From CAZMHL01 sp045605445 (GTDB taxonomy: Bacteria; Bacillota; Clostridia; RGIG6154): a DNA stretch of 64,000 nucleotides. This document shows, one piece after another, positions 26,001-34,573 of the stretch; the first letter of the stretch is position 1, and each line of letters begins with the position of its first letter. The notes below the pieces were generated by a model that made no database searches, was not told the origin of the DNA, and was given only the letters and a program-made list of their open reading frames with translations. The DNA lies in contig JAZUPZ010000039.1 of NCBI GenBank assembly GCA_045605445.1, positions 94,587-158,586 of the forward strand. The letters are read 5' to 3'. The translations under genes and the position numbers were made by a program.

Positions 26001-28554
26001 CTTTGTGGTATACCTGACCGAAGTGATATGCTCTGAGTCCCTGATAAGCATTTGAGTTAGGTGTATATGTTGCACCTGTTACAACTGCATTAGCATCCCA
26101 GTCGTAAAGTACCTGAATGTTGTTCATATATCCGTCACTGTCTTCAGCATAAACGAGAATATCACCAACGCCAAGTAAAGCAACGGCATCACCAATCTTC
26201 AAATTGGTTGAAGATGACCATTTTGTAGCAGAATTCAATGTTTCGTTTTCAGTAGGAAGAATTACAGATTTTGATTTTGCATCTGTATCCATAAGACAAA
26301 TCTTACGTCCAACATCTTCTTCTCCGTCTTTATTTTTATATACAGTATAAACTATCTTTTCAAGATAATGAGGTACTGCATATTCGTCGATAGCTCCTGC
26401 AGAGCTACCTGAAGATTCCTGAAGTACGAATGCAATCGGAACTACTGAAACGTTACCCATTGTATAAACATCGTATTTCTTTTCTGATTCATCAACAAGT
26501 GATTTTGCATTGGATTCAAAAGAATCATAAGCGGTAGGATCAGTCGGAATATAGAATACTGTTGATTTTGAAGATGAATAAGCAAATTTTATGTTAGCGC
26601 TGCCTTTTGTTGCCATATAACCAGACTTAAGGTACAATGCGCTGTCACTTAATGTATGTCTTATAGTAAGTGTCTCTTCAGGATCTTCTTCAGCACCGAG
26701 TCTCTGTGTGTCGATATAATCAATTTCATTTTTATCATTTACAGAGTATGAAATAACCTGCTGTTTAATTGAATTACCTGCGTCGAACAATGAAAGATGG
26801 GATGCATCTGTGAACAAAGTAAATGATTTTACTTTTTCACCGTCAAGAGTAATAGTTTCTGCAAGACGGAAAACAGAAGTTTCATCGTCTTTTGATTTTA
26901 CAAGTAATACATCGATATTTCTGCTAAGGCTTGATCTTCCTGATCTGTCCATAGAAACGAGATAAGCAATGGATTTGCCTGATGTTGAAGAAACTTTTTC
27001 AACATATGCAACGTTGCCGAATACGTCGAAGTATACAGTAACCTGTTCTCCAAGGAGAAGATTTGTCATATCTACACGTTCGCCAACATCATAGTCTTTT
27101 GTTCCGATAGTAACTTTTCTTTCACCAGCATCTTTTGCTGAAATAATCTGATTTCCTGATTCTGTTGAAACTTTCATTTTTGTTACTCTTCTGTCGGCAC
27201 TCTGTGCAACAGAAAGAACATAACCCGGTTTCAAATCAGAAAGTTCAAGTTTCTTTCCGTTTTCATCTGTAATTGAATAATAGAAAGTATTTGTAGAATG
27301 ATTAAGATCAACATTAAGAGTTGTATCATCAATATCATAGATATACTTATTTTCAACGTTTACAGAATCAACAACTGTTGTGTTGTATTCATAAATGAAT
27401 GCAACATCATATTCGTTTGTTCCACCGTTGTTAAGGAACACGATTTCACCATTTTTTACAAGGAACCATTCTTTGTAAATTACAGGAGAATCGTAAGCTT
27501 TATCGTTGAACAATACAGAAGTTGAAGGAGTGATGGTTATTGTGTCGATATTATCGTTTTCATCCCAGTAAGAGATAATTACGTTTGAACCGGACTTTCT
27601 AACTTCACTGATATCTTCAGCTGCAAGAGTGAAAATTTCATTCTTTTTGCCGATTGTACCAACATAAACAAGTTCTTTTCTACCATCTTCTTCGGTATAA
27701 AAAGCTTTTACATTGTATCCAAGATAATCGTATACAGCTTCATCTGTGTTAACATTGTAATAAAGCTGATTGCCAATTCTTGCTGTTCCGCGTTCTGCAG
27801 AAACACCAGGAATAATAGATGCAACATCATTTGCTGTCAAAATTCCTTCTACCTGGTAAATACCATGTTTTTCAGATAAAACAGATTTGTTTTCATTTAT
27901 TTCCCAGAAGGTTTCACCTGTTGTTGTAGAAGTTGAAGCAACTTCGAACAAAGGTGCAACGAATGCATTATAAAGAAGCTGGCAAGCAGTTTCATATGTC
28001 ATAATACCATCGTTGTTTGCAGAGTCAAGGCTATCATACAAATCAAGGTTTGAAGCAAGAACTCTGTATGATGCAGGATATTCACCTGTATGCATAGCAT
28101 ATTCTTTGTATCCTAATGCATTTATAACAACAGCCAAACCTTCATCAAATGTGATATAGTCATCAGGTTTGAAAGTTAAATCATACTCATCATATGTAAG
28201 AACATTGAGAGCTGCTGCCAAAAGGATTGTTTTATAATACTTATGAGAACTGTCAACGTCAGTATATCTTAATTCATAAGTATCAGAAACATCAATGTCA
28301 TTGTATCTGCAAAGTCTCATTGCATATTCAACGAACTCTGCTCTTGTGATACTTTCACTCATGCTTGCCGGGAATTCGTCCCCTTCTTTGAAAACGCCGA
28401 GTTTAACAAGAAGATGTACAATGTCAAACTGCGGATCTTCAACATCCACAATATCTGCTACAGTAAGGGCAGCTGAAACTGAACCTACCATAGTAGTGAA
28501 AATCATGGAAAAAACGAGCATAAGCGATATTAAACACTTAATTGTCTTGTTCAT
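23008..28554 (-). CDS. giant SLH / InlB B-repeat surface protein A
   Basis: 1848 aa. Signal peptide (MNKTIKCLISLMLVFSMIFTT...VSA). Residues ~35-210 carry S-layer homology motifs (ITRAEFVEYAMRL, YTDVDSSHKYYK, FKPDDYITFDEGLAVVINALGY), expected to bind secondary wall polymers. Residues ~210-900 are a long beta-rich region shared with giant B (VEGIL...ANDV; LGYNVKAFYTEEDG; ELVYVG). Seven InlB B-type repeats follow (core GYKFVGWNDGTSTYAVGDTYTMP...VTFEAQW), split 3+4 by a DNRLRE-like beta module (NPTDYRIYYNSS). A second such module is C-terminal. Likely a wall-anchored adhesin or glycan-binding scaffold. It lies 79 nt after the stalk/beta-module gene with no terminator between, so it is probably co-transcribed with it and the permeases. 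Confidence 0.8.
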   Translation of the reverse strand: MNKTIKCLISLMLVFSMIFTTMVGSVSAALTVADIVDVEDPQFDIVHLLVKLGVFKEGDEFPASMSESITRAEFVEYAMRLCRYNDIDVSDTYELRYTDVDSSHKYYKTILLAAALNVLTYDEYDLTFKPDDYITFDEGLAVVINALGYKEYAMHTGEYPASYRVLASNLDLYDSLDSANNDGIMTYETACQLLYNAFVAPLFEVASTSTTTGETFWEINENKSVLSEKHGIYQVEGILTANDVASIIPGVSAERGTARIGNQLYYNVNTDEAVYDYLGYNVKAFYTEEDGRKELVYVGTIGKKNEIFTLAAEDISEVRKSGSNVIISYWDENDNIDTITITPSTSVLFNDKAYDSPVIYKEWFLVKNGEIVFLNNGGTNEYDVAFIYEYNTTVVDSVNVENKYIYDIDDTTLNVDLNHSTNTFYYSITDENGKKLELSDLKPGYVLSVAQSADRRVTKMKVSTESGNQIISAKDAGERKVTIGTKDYDVGERVDMTNLLLGEQVTVYFDVFGNVAYVEKVSSTSGKSIAYLVSMDRSGRSSLSRNIDVLLVKSKDDETSVFRLAETITLDGEKVKSFTLFTDASHLSLFDAGNSIKQQVISYSVNDKNEIDYIDTQRLGAEEDPEETLTIRHTLSDSALYLKSGYMATKGSANIKFAYSSSKSTVFYIPTDPTAYDSFESNAKSLVDESEKKYDVYTMGNVSVVPIAFVLQESSGSSAGAIDEYAVPHYLEKIVYTVYKNKDGEEDVGRKICLMDTDAKSKSVILPTENETLNSATKWSSSTNLKIGDAVALLGVGDILVYAEDSDGYMNNIQVLYDWDANAVVTGATYTPNSNAYQGLRAYHFGQVYHKESGYYSISPNTSVLTDTDLTNDSTLQIKPFPLSESATVNIFNVENGKLTYKAGTKKDVIDYKTYGDEATLSFVNARYASPQKKLFFKNHTGVGSSTDANYGKYPAYFVESETVTSVKATLRADAGQTITIPGDCGMNISGYKFMGWNDGMNTYVAGSSYTMPEATVIFYPVWSVANNTTFTAGVHAGATTGEAPSLGKFVEGETFTLPANTFNIMGYKFVGWNDGTSTYAVGDTYTMPATDVTFEAQWVTAFTATFVGGTGTSGTAPTYIGGLEGDVITLPANTFAKTALIGSYTFTGWSADGGVTVYQPGDRFTMPASNVQFTAQWDFSGISEQPISTMNSAYVILDNDTADGGTGRGNPTDYRIYYNSSQRADLQGGARSNQWYDAWYLLGIDLGEIPAVSKVTLKLPAYRTKFGPLTLYKVTNGWDGATSFGGATLTNGLNEISGSSITMPTLVQIGSQSLASKTSEYTVEFDVTSYINELKNNGATKALFAMQYALTTNHSDSVKGASNAYQSMGCFYTPFEATESKRPSLVVTSGVPVSVNFDGNGAESGSVSAINTIPGTEVTLPANGFVKEGYEFLGWSADGNEPVLTNPYTVPDTATTLKAVWKPMIKFTFESGRADATTNAGAQTVYYGTTGNRLELPACMFNVSGCVFSGWKEGTTTYTVGTPITFDSNKTFTATWIEAKAATFDTGVAPISALPGEDITLPAMTGKVKGKIFDGWHDGTAKYQPGDDYEMPANGVTFTSVWVDGVAIDFTYATKSDFETVALNDKIILPNTSDKTGYTFEGWTADNGTTILPAGSEYTVATTGVTLKAVYTKDLEFTQWYFRDPDGKVKNGTATLGRSNGSYFYTTLDISGVDCQMLKANFGFMSAFHNAGSCTLRIKPVTGDYSTVFAGIAAGQTSSAAVDISALTVGSDIATQSISSSREYKYRQYSANLAPYIAEQKTAGKTSVQLAFTITGGTSHNDLIRNKTVDGKLAFVKIYVIADASAL

Positions 28555-28633
28555 AGATTTTCTCCTTTTTGAAATTTATTTTTTATCATACTATTTGTAC
28601 CTTTATAATTGAAATTACAACTTAAACAATAAA

Positions 28634-30163
28634 TTATTTTTCAATTTTTGAAATAACAGTAACTGATGGAGCAAATTCTGAATCTGCACTATATACATAG
28701 AAGCAAGGCATCTGTCTTACTGCTTCATCAGGGATGAACTCTATCTTAACTGCAACTTTATCGTCAAGCTGTGTCAAACATTCACGAACGTCTAGTCTGA
28801 TCTGACCGTATTCTGACGATGCTGTAACCTTTGTTGAAGAGAACGGTGTAGAGTCAGCGTTCGGAAGAACATTTGCATAAAGTTTATCATCTCTTACAAG
28901 GTAAACGTTAATAGTTCCGTTCACTGTAGCTCTTCCTGTAATTGTAAGGAATGCATTTGAAAGATTTCCTTCATACTTTTCAACATCTGTAATATAGTAC
29001 ATATTTGAAGTTCTGAATCCTTCAAGTGTTCCAAATGTATTGAGTTCTTTACCAGCATTATGCTTATTAAGAGCTGAAGAATAGATAGAACCACTTGTTG
29101 TAAGAAGTGTTCTTAATGTTGAAGGAACGTAATCATAAACATTGGTTGTGTACTGTTTCATACCATCAAATGACAATTCTCCGGGAGGAGTTGTAATTTC
29201 AAAGTATGCTTTTGTATGGAAATCCTTAATACGGGAGCTGTCAGTAGTTGCATTACCACCTGAAATGTTAGTCATTCTGAAGTAAACTGTATCAACTCCT
29301 GCTTTATGTTTGCTTGCAATAAATTCAGTTACATCAATAGGAGCAGGATAAAATCCGGCACTTACACCTGAAGATGTAGCGCTGTATGATTTGCTTGCAA
29401 CCAAAGTACCGTTTGGAACTTTTTCTGTTTTAAATTCAACGCCTTCAGAAGTAACGTCAGCAAATGCATTATATTCTTCTTCTGTAATTTCATAAATAGC
29501 AATGTTTGCAGCTGTGTTGAATTTAACGTTACTGAAATAGAAATTTGCTGCTGAAACGCCTTCTATAGCTGAAATATCTATTTTTCCGTAGTAATCAGCT
29601 CTCGGGTAGTTTCTGAAAAGATTTCTCTGACCGGTAGGATTTCTTCTTGCTGTACCTGTTTCTGCACCACTTGAAGCGGTAGAGAAATAGATTGAATCAG
29701 CAAGGTTGATCTTAGTGGTTTTTGGTTTTCTTACCATTGTTACTACATTTTCTTCTTCATCATATGTAGCTGTAATGTTAAGAGAATCGGCAACCAAATC
29801 GATAGGAACGAAAATTTCGCCATTGAGCAAGTAAGGTGCTACCTTAAGCTCTTTCATTTCTGTTCCGACTTTAGCAACCGGTTCACCAACCTGCATAACG
29901 ATTTTAACGTTATCCTGGGTTGTAATGATAATAGTGTAGTCTTCTTCATCAACTACAACTTTTGACCTGAACAGCTCATAAATCTGCTGCATAGGTACAC
30001 ACACTGTTCCGTTTACCAGAACAGGGTCTGTTGCAAAAGACAATTCAATGCCCTCAATGATAACTCTTGTATAGTTACTGCTTGCATAAGCGGTGAACAC
30101 ACAAGTTGAGAAAAGCATTACCAATGTCAAAGCAACAGCAAGTAATTTTTTCATTTTTTTCAT
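28634..30163 (-). CDS. secreted stalk-domain protein with two beta modules
   Basis: 509 aa. Signal peptide at residues 1-~28 (KKLLAVALTLVMLFSTCVFTAYA). Residues ~30-150 are an N-terminal stalk domain (LVNGTVCVPMQQIYELF; GEIFVPIDLVADSL). Residues ~155-330 form a beta module beginning GTARRNPTGQRNLFRNY, clearly related to the C-terminus of giant protein B (GTATKNPVGGKYLYRY; both end DFHTKA/NFHTKT). Residues ~340-509 are a more distant second module. No enzyme motif is seen. It follows the permease genes, separated by a stem-loop without U-tract. A secreted glycan-binding partner of the giants is a reasonable guess. Confidence 0.7.
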   Translation of the reverse strand: MKKMKKLLAVALTLVMLFSTCVFTAYASSNYTRVIIEGIELSFATDPVLVNGTVCVPMQQIYELFRSKVVVDEEDYTIIITTQDNVKIVMQVGEPVAKVGTEMKELKVAPYLLNGEIFVPIDLVADSLNITATYDEEENVVTMVRKPKTTKINLADSIYFSTASSGAETGTARRNPTGQRNLFRNYPRADYYGKIDISAIEGVSAANFYFSNVKFNTAANIAIYEITEEEYNAFADVTSEGVEFKTEKVPNGTLVASKSYSATSSGVSAGFYPAPIDVTEFIASKHKAGVDTVYFRMTNISGGNATTDSSRIKDFHTKAYFEITTPPGELSFDGMKQYTTNVYDYVPSTLRTLLTTSGSIYSSALNKHNAGKELNTFGTLEGFRTSNMYYITDVEKYEGNLSNAFLTITGRATVNGTINVYLVRDDKLYANVLPNADSTPFSSTKVTASSEYGQIRLDVRECLTQLDDKVAVKIEFIPDEAVRQMPCFYVYSADSEFAPSVTVISKIEK

Positions 30164-30190
30164 TTGGTCTCCCCCTTTTATTTAAACCAC

Positions 30191-30226
30191 GATAAGGGCA
30201 AACGATTTTCGTCGTTTGTCCTTATC
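30191..30226 (-). other. intergenic stem-loop between permease and stalk gene
   Basis: 15-bp arms GATAAGGACAAACGA / TCGTTTGCCCTTATC (one mismatch) with a 6-nt loop. It has no U-tract, so it is more likely an mRNA processing or stabilising element than a terminator. Confidence 0.6.
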
Positions 30227-30245
30227 AAGTTTATACAATAATAAA

Positions 30246-31097
30246 TTAACCTTTAACTGCACCTGCTGTCATACCCTTTACAAAGTATTTATTCAGGAAT
30301 AAGTAAATAATAATCATAGGAAGTGATGATATAACTGCACCAGCCATTACGAGGTTCCATGCAGCTGCGGCATCTGAGCTACCTGCGAGAGCTTTAAGTC
30401 CAACAGGAAGAGTTCTCTGATCCGGATTAGCCAAAGTAACAATCATAGGCATTAAGTAATCGTTCCAGGAGCTCTGGAATGAAAGGATACCGATTGTTGC
30501 CATAACCGGCTTAAGAAGCGGCAATATAACTCTGAAGAATATGCCAAGGAATGTACATCCGTCGATTTCTGCAGCTTCATCCATTTCCTTCGGAAGTGAG
30601 AAAATAAACGATCTTACAAGGAAGATGTTTGTAATAGATGATGCGAAGAAATGTTTGAATATAAGACCCCAAAGGGATGTGTTCAAATGTAAAGCTTTAA
30701 GAATCTGAAGTGTTGGGTACATTGATGAAGTACCAAGTGTTACGAACATCATACCGGTTTTGATTCCGAATATAACATTCTTACCCGGGAATTCAGCTCT
30801 TGCAAAAACGTAACCATTTACTGCAGCAAAGAAAAGGCTCATTGTTACGTTAAAGAAGCAGTAGTAAACACTGTTCCATGTATATTTTGCAAAGTTAGCA
30901 ACTGTCCAAGCCTGAATGTAGTTATCAAAAGACCATTCTGAAGGCCAGAAGCTCATTCCTGCGAGAATGTCCATATTGCTTTTGAATGAATTGACAAATT
31001 CAAAGATAACAGGGAAAATTACCAGGAACAATAATGCCAACAAAAATGCATACATCGGAATGACAGAAAGGTCAAATCTTTTTTTATTCTTACTCAT
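30246..31097 (-). CDS. sugar ABC transporter permease, MalG/CUT1 type
   Basis: 283 aa, six hydrophobic segments. The ABC permease loop that docks the ATPase is visible as EMDEAAEIDGCTFLGIFFRVILPLLKPV (EAA motif; read EAAEIDGC and LPLLKP). The last residues (KYFVKGMTAGAVKG) are the classic CUT1 ending. It pairs with the MalF-type permease 25 nt upstream to import oligosaccharides. No ATPase gene is present in the window, so a shared MsmX/MsmK-type ATPase is expected. Confidence 0.95.
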   Translation of the reverse strand: MSKNKKRFDLSVIPMYAFLLALLFLVIFPVIFEFVNSFKSNMDILAGMSFWPSEWSFDNYIQAWTVANFAKYTWNSVYYCFFNVTMSLFFAAVNGYVFARAEFPGKNVIFGIKTGMMFVTLGTSSMYPTLQILKALHLNTSLWGLIFKHFFASSITNIFLVRSFIFSLPKEMDEAAEIDGCTFLGIFFRVILPLLKPVMATIGILSFQSSWNDYLMPMIVTLANPDQRTLPVGLKALAGSSDAAAAWNLVMAGAVISSLPMIIIYLFLNKYFVKGMTAGAVKG

Positions 31098-31122
31098 TTT
31101 ATGTAATATTCCTTTCTACAAA

Positions 31123-32076
31123 TTAATATACATCGTTTGCTTTTCTTGAAACTCTCAAGTAAAGAACTGTAACAGCTGCAACGATGAATGAAACGATAAC
31201 GCCCATTGCAGACGCATAGCCATACTGAGGAATAGTTCCTGATGATTCAAAATACTGCTGATAAATATAAAGCATAACAACGTTTGTCTGGTTAGCAGGG
31301 CCACCATTTGTCAGAAGCATTACACTCTGATATGTTTTCAAACCGTTAACAATTGCAAGCATAAGTATAATTCTTATAGTAGGAGCAATCATAGGAACAG
31401 TAATTTTCAAGAACTGCTGAACTTTATTTGCACCGTCGAGGTCTGCTGCTTCATACATATCCTGAGGTATGTTCTGAATACCTGCCATAAAGAACAACAT
31501 ATTTGATGAGAAGCCGAGCCAGAATGAGTGGATTATAATTACAGACAAAGCTGACCACTTATCAGCAAACCAGTTATGAGGTTCATCAAGGATGCCAATA
31601 GCCATAAGGGCATTATTAACAACACCATTGAATGAACTAAACATAAATGTAAAGATAAGACAGGATACTACCGAGCCAAGCATATGTGGCATATAGTAAC
31701 CAACAGAGAATACTCTCTTAAACTTAATCTTATCACTTGAAAGCATAACCGCAAGAATCAGTGCAAGCGGAATTTCAACAATAAGTTTAGGAAGCGCAAC
31801 AAGGAATGTGTTTCCAACACTCTTCCAATATGCCAAATCCTGGAAAAGACGGATAAAGTTTTCGAGACCAATAAACATAGTATTGGCATCTACACCGTCA
31901 TAACGGTAAAATGCATACCTTACAACCCAGAGAATCGGGTAGATTGAAAATACAAAAAATCCGATAATACTCGGAGACAACATTAAGTATGAAGATACGA
32001 TCTGTTGTTTTTTGTACTTCTTTTTAACCTTGACCTTTTTTGTAGCGTCAGCTGTTTTTGATAAAGCCAAAATCAT
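31123..32076 (-). CDS. sugar ABC transporter permease, MalF/CUT1 type
   Basis: 317 aa. A Lys-rich cytosolic N-terminus (KKVKVKKKYKKQQ) is followed by six membrane segments; EAA loop YEAADLDGANKVQQFLKITVP is read as EAADLDGA and KITVPM. It forms the heterodimeric channel with the 30246 gene. GGAGG precedes the ATG. It has a separate promoter from the solute-binding protein gene, with which it shares a 28-nt upstream element. Confidence 0.95.
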   Translation of the reverse strand: MILALSKTADATKKVKVKKKYKKQQIVSSYLMLSPSIIGFFVFSIYPILWVVRYAFYRYDGVDANTMFIGLENFIRLFQDLAYWKSVGNTFLVALPKLIVEIPLALILAVMLSSDKIKFKRVFSVGYYMPHMLGSVVSCLIFTFMFSSFNGVVNNALMAIGILDEPHNWFADKWSALSVIIIHSFWLGFSSNMLFFMAGIQNIPQDMYEAADLDGANKVQQFLKITVPMIAPTIRIILMLAIVNGLKTYQSVMLLTNGGPANQTNVVMLYIYQQYFESSGTIPQYGYASAMGVIVSFIVAAVTVLYLRVSRKANDVY

Positions 32077-32163
32077 TTCCTCCTTTAAGTCAATTTATAC
32101 AATAAATGTATATGAAAGAGTGTTGTTCAAAAATGTACAAACTCTTCCAATATCCTTATAATG

Positions 32164-32192
32164 ATTTTATCACATAATTTGTAGTTTGTAAA
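32164..32192 (-). promoter_or_regulatory. promoter for permease operon
   Basis: TTTACA (32187-32192), 17-nt spacer, TAAAAT (32164-32169), minus strand. Confidence 0.65.
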
Positions 32193-32238
32193 GTTTATTT
32201 TTTAACATCTTTTTCAAAGAATATTACAAATTGTACCA

Positions 32239-32266
32239 AATTGTAGAAATTTCACAAAAAAAATGT
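32239..32266 (-). promoter_or_regulatory. 28-nt element shared with the solute-binding protein promoter
   Basis: 24 of 28 positions match the element at 33831-33858 (shared core ACATTTTTTTTGT then AAATTT). On the minus strand it is followed by ACAATTT repeated at 10-nt spacing (ACAATTTGGT ACAATTTGTA). It lies about 47 nt upstream of the -35 box. A binding site for the adjacent response regulator is a likely reading. Confidence 0.5.
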
Positions 32267-32341
32267 TTATTTTTTGTGAACATTTTGTGTAATTAGTATA
32301 ATTTGCACGAAAAAAGTTATCATCCTTAGTTAAGATTGCAC

Positions 32342-32371
32342 AAAAAAACGAAGCGAATAAATCGCTTCGTT
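32342..32371 (-). terminator. terminator after solute-binding protein gene
   Basis: Stem AACGAAGCGA / TCGCTTCGTT with a 5-nt loop, then T7 on the minus strand. Confidence 0.92.
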
Positions 32372-32388
32372 CTAAGTTTGCTTTTAAA

Positions 32389-33750
32389 TTATTTAACATA
32401 AATTGATTTGTCAATTGTACCGTCTTTAATACCTTTTCTCAAAGCCTGAGTGTATGTATCATTAAGTTCAGGAATGTATTTTGATGCATCAATTGATGTA
32501 TCCTGCCATACATACTTTGCTTTATCTCCTGATGCTTCTTTTTCAAGAGCAAGAGAAGGTGTAGGTGTTCTTTCAATATTCTGATCCTTTACAAGAGCTG
32601 CAAACTGTGCCCACTGTGCAGGGAATTTTGATTCGTCTGCTTTTTCAGAAACACCAGCTCTGATCGGAACATAGAAACCTCTTTCATAAAGGTCGAGGCA
32701 AACTTCGTCGCCGAGAAGCCATGTGTAAACCTTCATAACTTTTTCAGGGCATTCCAAAGCTGTTTTTGAAATCATATAGCCTGAAGATCTTGAAGCCGGA
32801 TTCTGATATCTTTCATAGCCGTCGTATACAGGAACCGGAGCAACTGCCCAGTCACATGTTGCCGGGAACTGATCTGTAAGAACGCCTACGTCCCAAGAAG
32901 CACCAATGAACATACCGATTCTGCCTGCTGCGAACTGAGCTCTCATTGTATCATTGTCAAGAGACTCAGCACCAGGGAATGTTGCTCCTGAATTTTTAAC
33001 AGCTTTTACAAAATCAATGTATTCAAGCCAGTGTTCTGTAAATGTGTAAGTTTCTTTATCCCAGTCAATTACGGTTGTAGCACCATTTGGAGAGAGTTCA
33101 GCAAATGTTGCACTGTTCGGCTGACCAAGCTGTGACCAGCCCTGGTCTTTAAGAGGAAGACCTATACCATAAACATTGTTAGCCTTATCTGTAAGCTTCT
33201 TAGCAAATTCAACATATTCGCTTGTTGTCTTCGGAGGTGTAGGTTCACCGTTTTCATCAACAAGACCTGCTTTTTTGAATAAGTCTTTGTTGTATATAAG
33301 ACCCTGAACTGTCTGAGCCATATTTACAAAGTAAACTTTACCATTGATAAGTTCTCTGTTGGCAAGAGGAATTTCACCATATGTATCGAGGAATTCCTGT
33401 CCGCCCGGCATATCTGCAATGGGAACTACATAACCTTTGTTTGCTGCATTAACTTTAGCCTGATCGCCCGGCCACAAAAGAAGATGTGGAAGCTGATCGT
33501 TCTGAGATGCAGACTCAATAATTGTAGCATAGTCGTTCAAATAAGTTTCGAACTGAATCTTGATGCCTTCTTCTTTACCTGTTGTGTTGTTGAATTCTTC
33601 AACAAGCTGTTCCATACGTTCCTGTGTAGAACCTGAAGATGACCAAACTTTGATAACGGTAACACCGTCAGCTGATTCGTCACCACCGCAGGATGCAAAG
33701 CAAACAACAACCATGAGCAATGACATAATTAAAGCAATAATCTTTTTCAT
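32389..33750 (-). CDS. sugar-binding lipoprotein of ABC transporter (family 1)
   Basis: 453 aa. Lipoprotein signal with lipobox ending at Cys21 (VVCFASC then GGDES), so it is anchored to the outer face of the membrane by Lgt. Family-1 features: VIKVWSSSGSTQERMEQLVEEFN, then LPHLLLWPGDQAKVN, FAAGRIGMFIGASWDVG and a C-terminal YTQALRKGIKDGTI. It delivers an oligosaccharide to the two permeases downstream. It has its own terminator and therefore can be made in excess over the permeases, as is usual. The ligand is not readable. Confidence 0.95.
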   Translation of the reverse strand: MKKIIALIMSLLMVVVCFASCGGDESADGVTVIKVWSSSGSTQERMEQLVEEFNNTTGKEEGIKIQFETYLNDYATIIESASQNDQLPHLLLWPGDQAKVNAANKGYVVPIADMPGGQEFLDTYGEIPLANRELINGKVYFVNMAQTVQGLIYNKDLFKKAGLVDENGEPTPPKTTSEYVEFAKKLTDKANNVYGIGLPLKDQGWSQLGQPNSATFAELSPNGATTVIDWDKETYTFTEHWLEYIDFVKAVKNSGATFPGAESLDNDTMRAQFAAGRIGMFIGASWDVGVLTDQFPATCDWAVAPVPVYDGYERYQNPASRSSGYMISKTALECPEKVMKVYTWLLGDEVCLDLYERGFYVPIRAGVSEKADESKFPAQWAQFAALVKDQNIERTPTPSLALEKEASGDKAKYVWQDTSIDASKYIPELNDTYTQALRKGIKDGTIDKSIYVK

Positions 33751-33785
33751 AACACTGTTTCCTTTCTTTTTGCTTTTTTACATTC

Positions 33786-33858
33786 ATTATATTAACATAT
33801 TTACGTTAAATTGTAAAGTTTAAATTTTCTATTTGTTCAAATTTTACAAAAAAAATGT
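33786..33858 (-). promoter_or_regulatory. control region of the solute-binding protein gene
   Basis: Contains a TATAAT -10 (33786-33791) without a good -35, a TTTACAATTT block in the -35 area, and the second copy of the 28-nt element (33831-33858). Lack of a -35 fits an activator-dependent promoter. Confidence 0.5.
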
Positions 33859-33868
33859 GCATTTTATT

Positions 33869-34573
33869 TTATTCACTGCGAAAATCCTTTTTCAGTAATT
33901 CGAAAACCTGCATTTTTTTCAATGTTTCTATGAGGTTTTTCATTGTTTTTACCTGCATCTTTTTGAGAATTTTATTTACAAGGGAACGAATTGTCACCTC
34001 TTCAACGCATCTCAAATTTGCTATATCCTTGTAATTTTTTCCTTCATAAACTAAATTCAGTACTTCAAATTCACTCTTTGTAAGTTTTGTGACCAGATTA
34101 AAAACATACATAAAACTGTCACGTTCATTTTTAAGTCTTACCATTTCATTTATAACTTTTCGGTTTACAGCATTTCGCCCTCCGGAGGCTTCCATGGCTT
34201 CTCTTATTGACATTATTATATCAACAATAGAAGATGTTTTTAAAATAAAGTCACTGGCACCGGCAACAAAAGCATTCATTATGTTATCATCGTAGTCGTG
34301 AATACTTACTATTATAACTTTAATTTCGGGATACCTTTCTTTTATTATCTTTGTTGCGGTAATGCCGTCATCATCGGTATCCATTTGAATATCCATAAGT
34401 ATAACATCGGGCGAGGCCTCCCCAACCAGTTCAATTGCTTCTTTTCCATTAGAGGCAGTTGCTACAACCTCCATACCATTTTCGTTATTTACAATAACAG
34501 AAAAATAATCTCTTATTTCTTTCATATCGTCTGCTATCATAACTCTGATATTGTCCATAATCTTCACCATCAT
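33869..34573 (-). CDS. response regulator, REC + LuxR/NarL-type HTH
   Basis: 234 aa. REC domain: acidic pocket IADD (residues 13-16), phosphoacceptor Asp61 in ILMDIQM, and Lys112 in FILKTSS. The C-terminal helix-turn-helix reads LTKSEFEVLNLVYEGKNYKDIA then VTIRSLVNKILKKM. Its ATG overlaps the kinase stop (ATGA), so the two are translationally coupled; a second start at residue 6 (34558) is possible. It likely controls the adjacent transporter promoters. Confidence 0.93.
   Translation of the reverse strand: MMVKIMDNIRVMIADDMKEIRDYFSVIVNNENGMEVVATASNGKEAIELVGEASPDVILMDIQMDTDDDGITATKIIKERYPEIKVIIVSIHDYDDNIMNAFVAGASDFILKTSSIVDIIMSIREAMEASGGRNAVNRKVINEMVRLKNERDSFMYVFNLVTKLTKSEFEVLNLVYEGKNYKDIANLRCVEEVTIRSLVNKILKKMQVKTMKNLIETLKKMQVFELLKKDFRSE

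Larger units (their letters stand above)
32077..32388. other. 312-nt intergenic region between solute-binding protein and permease genes
   Basis: No gene seen. From right to left it holds the terminator of the solute-binding protein gene (32342-32371), an 11-bp inverted repeat (TTCACAAAAAA / TTTTTTGTGAA, 32251-32280), the shared 28-nt element (32239-32266), a permease promoter (32164-32192) and an ~80-nt leader. Confidence 0.6.
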
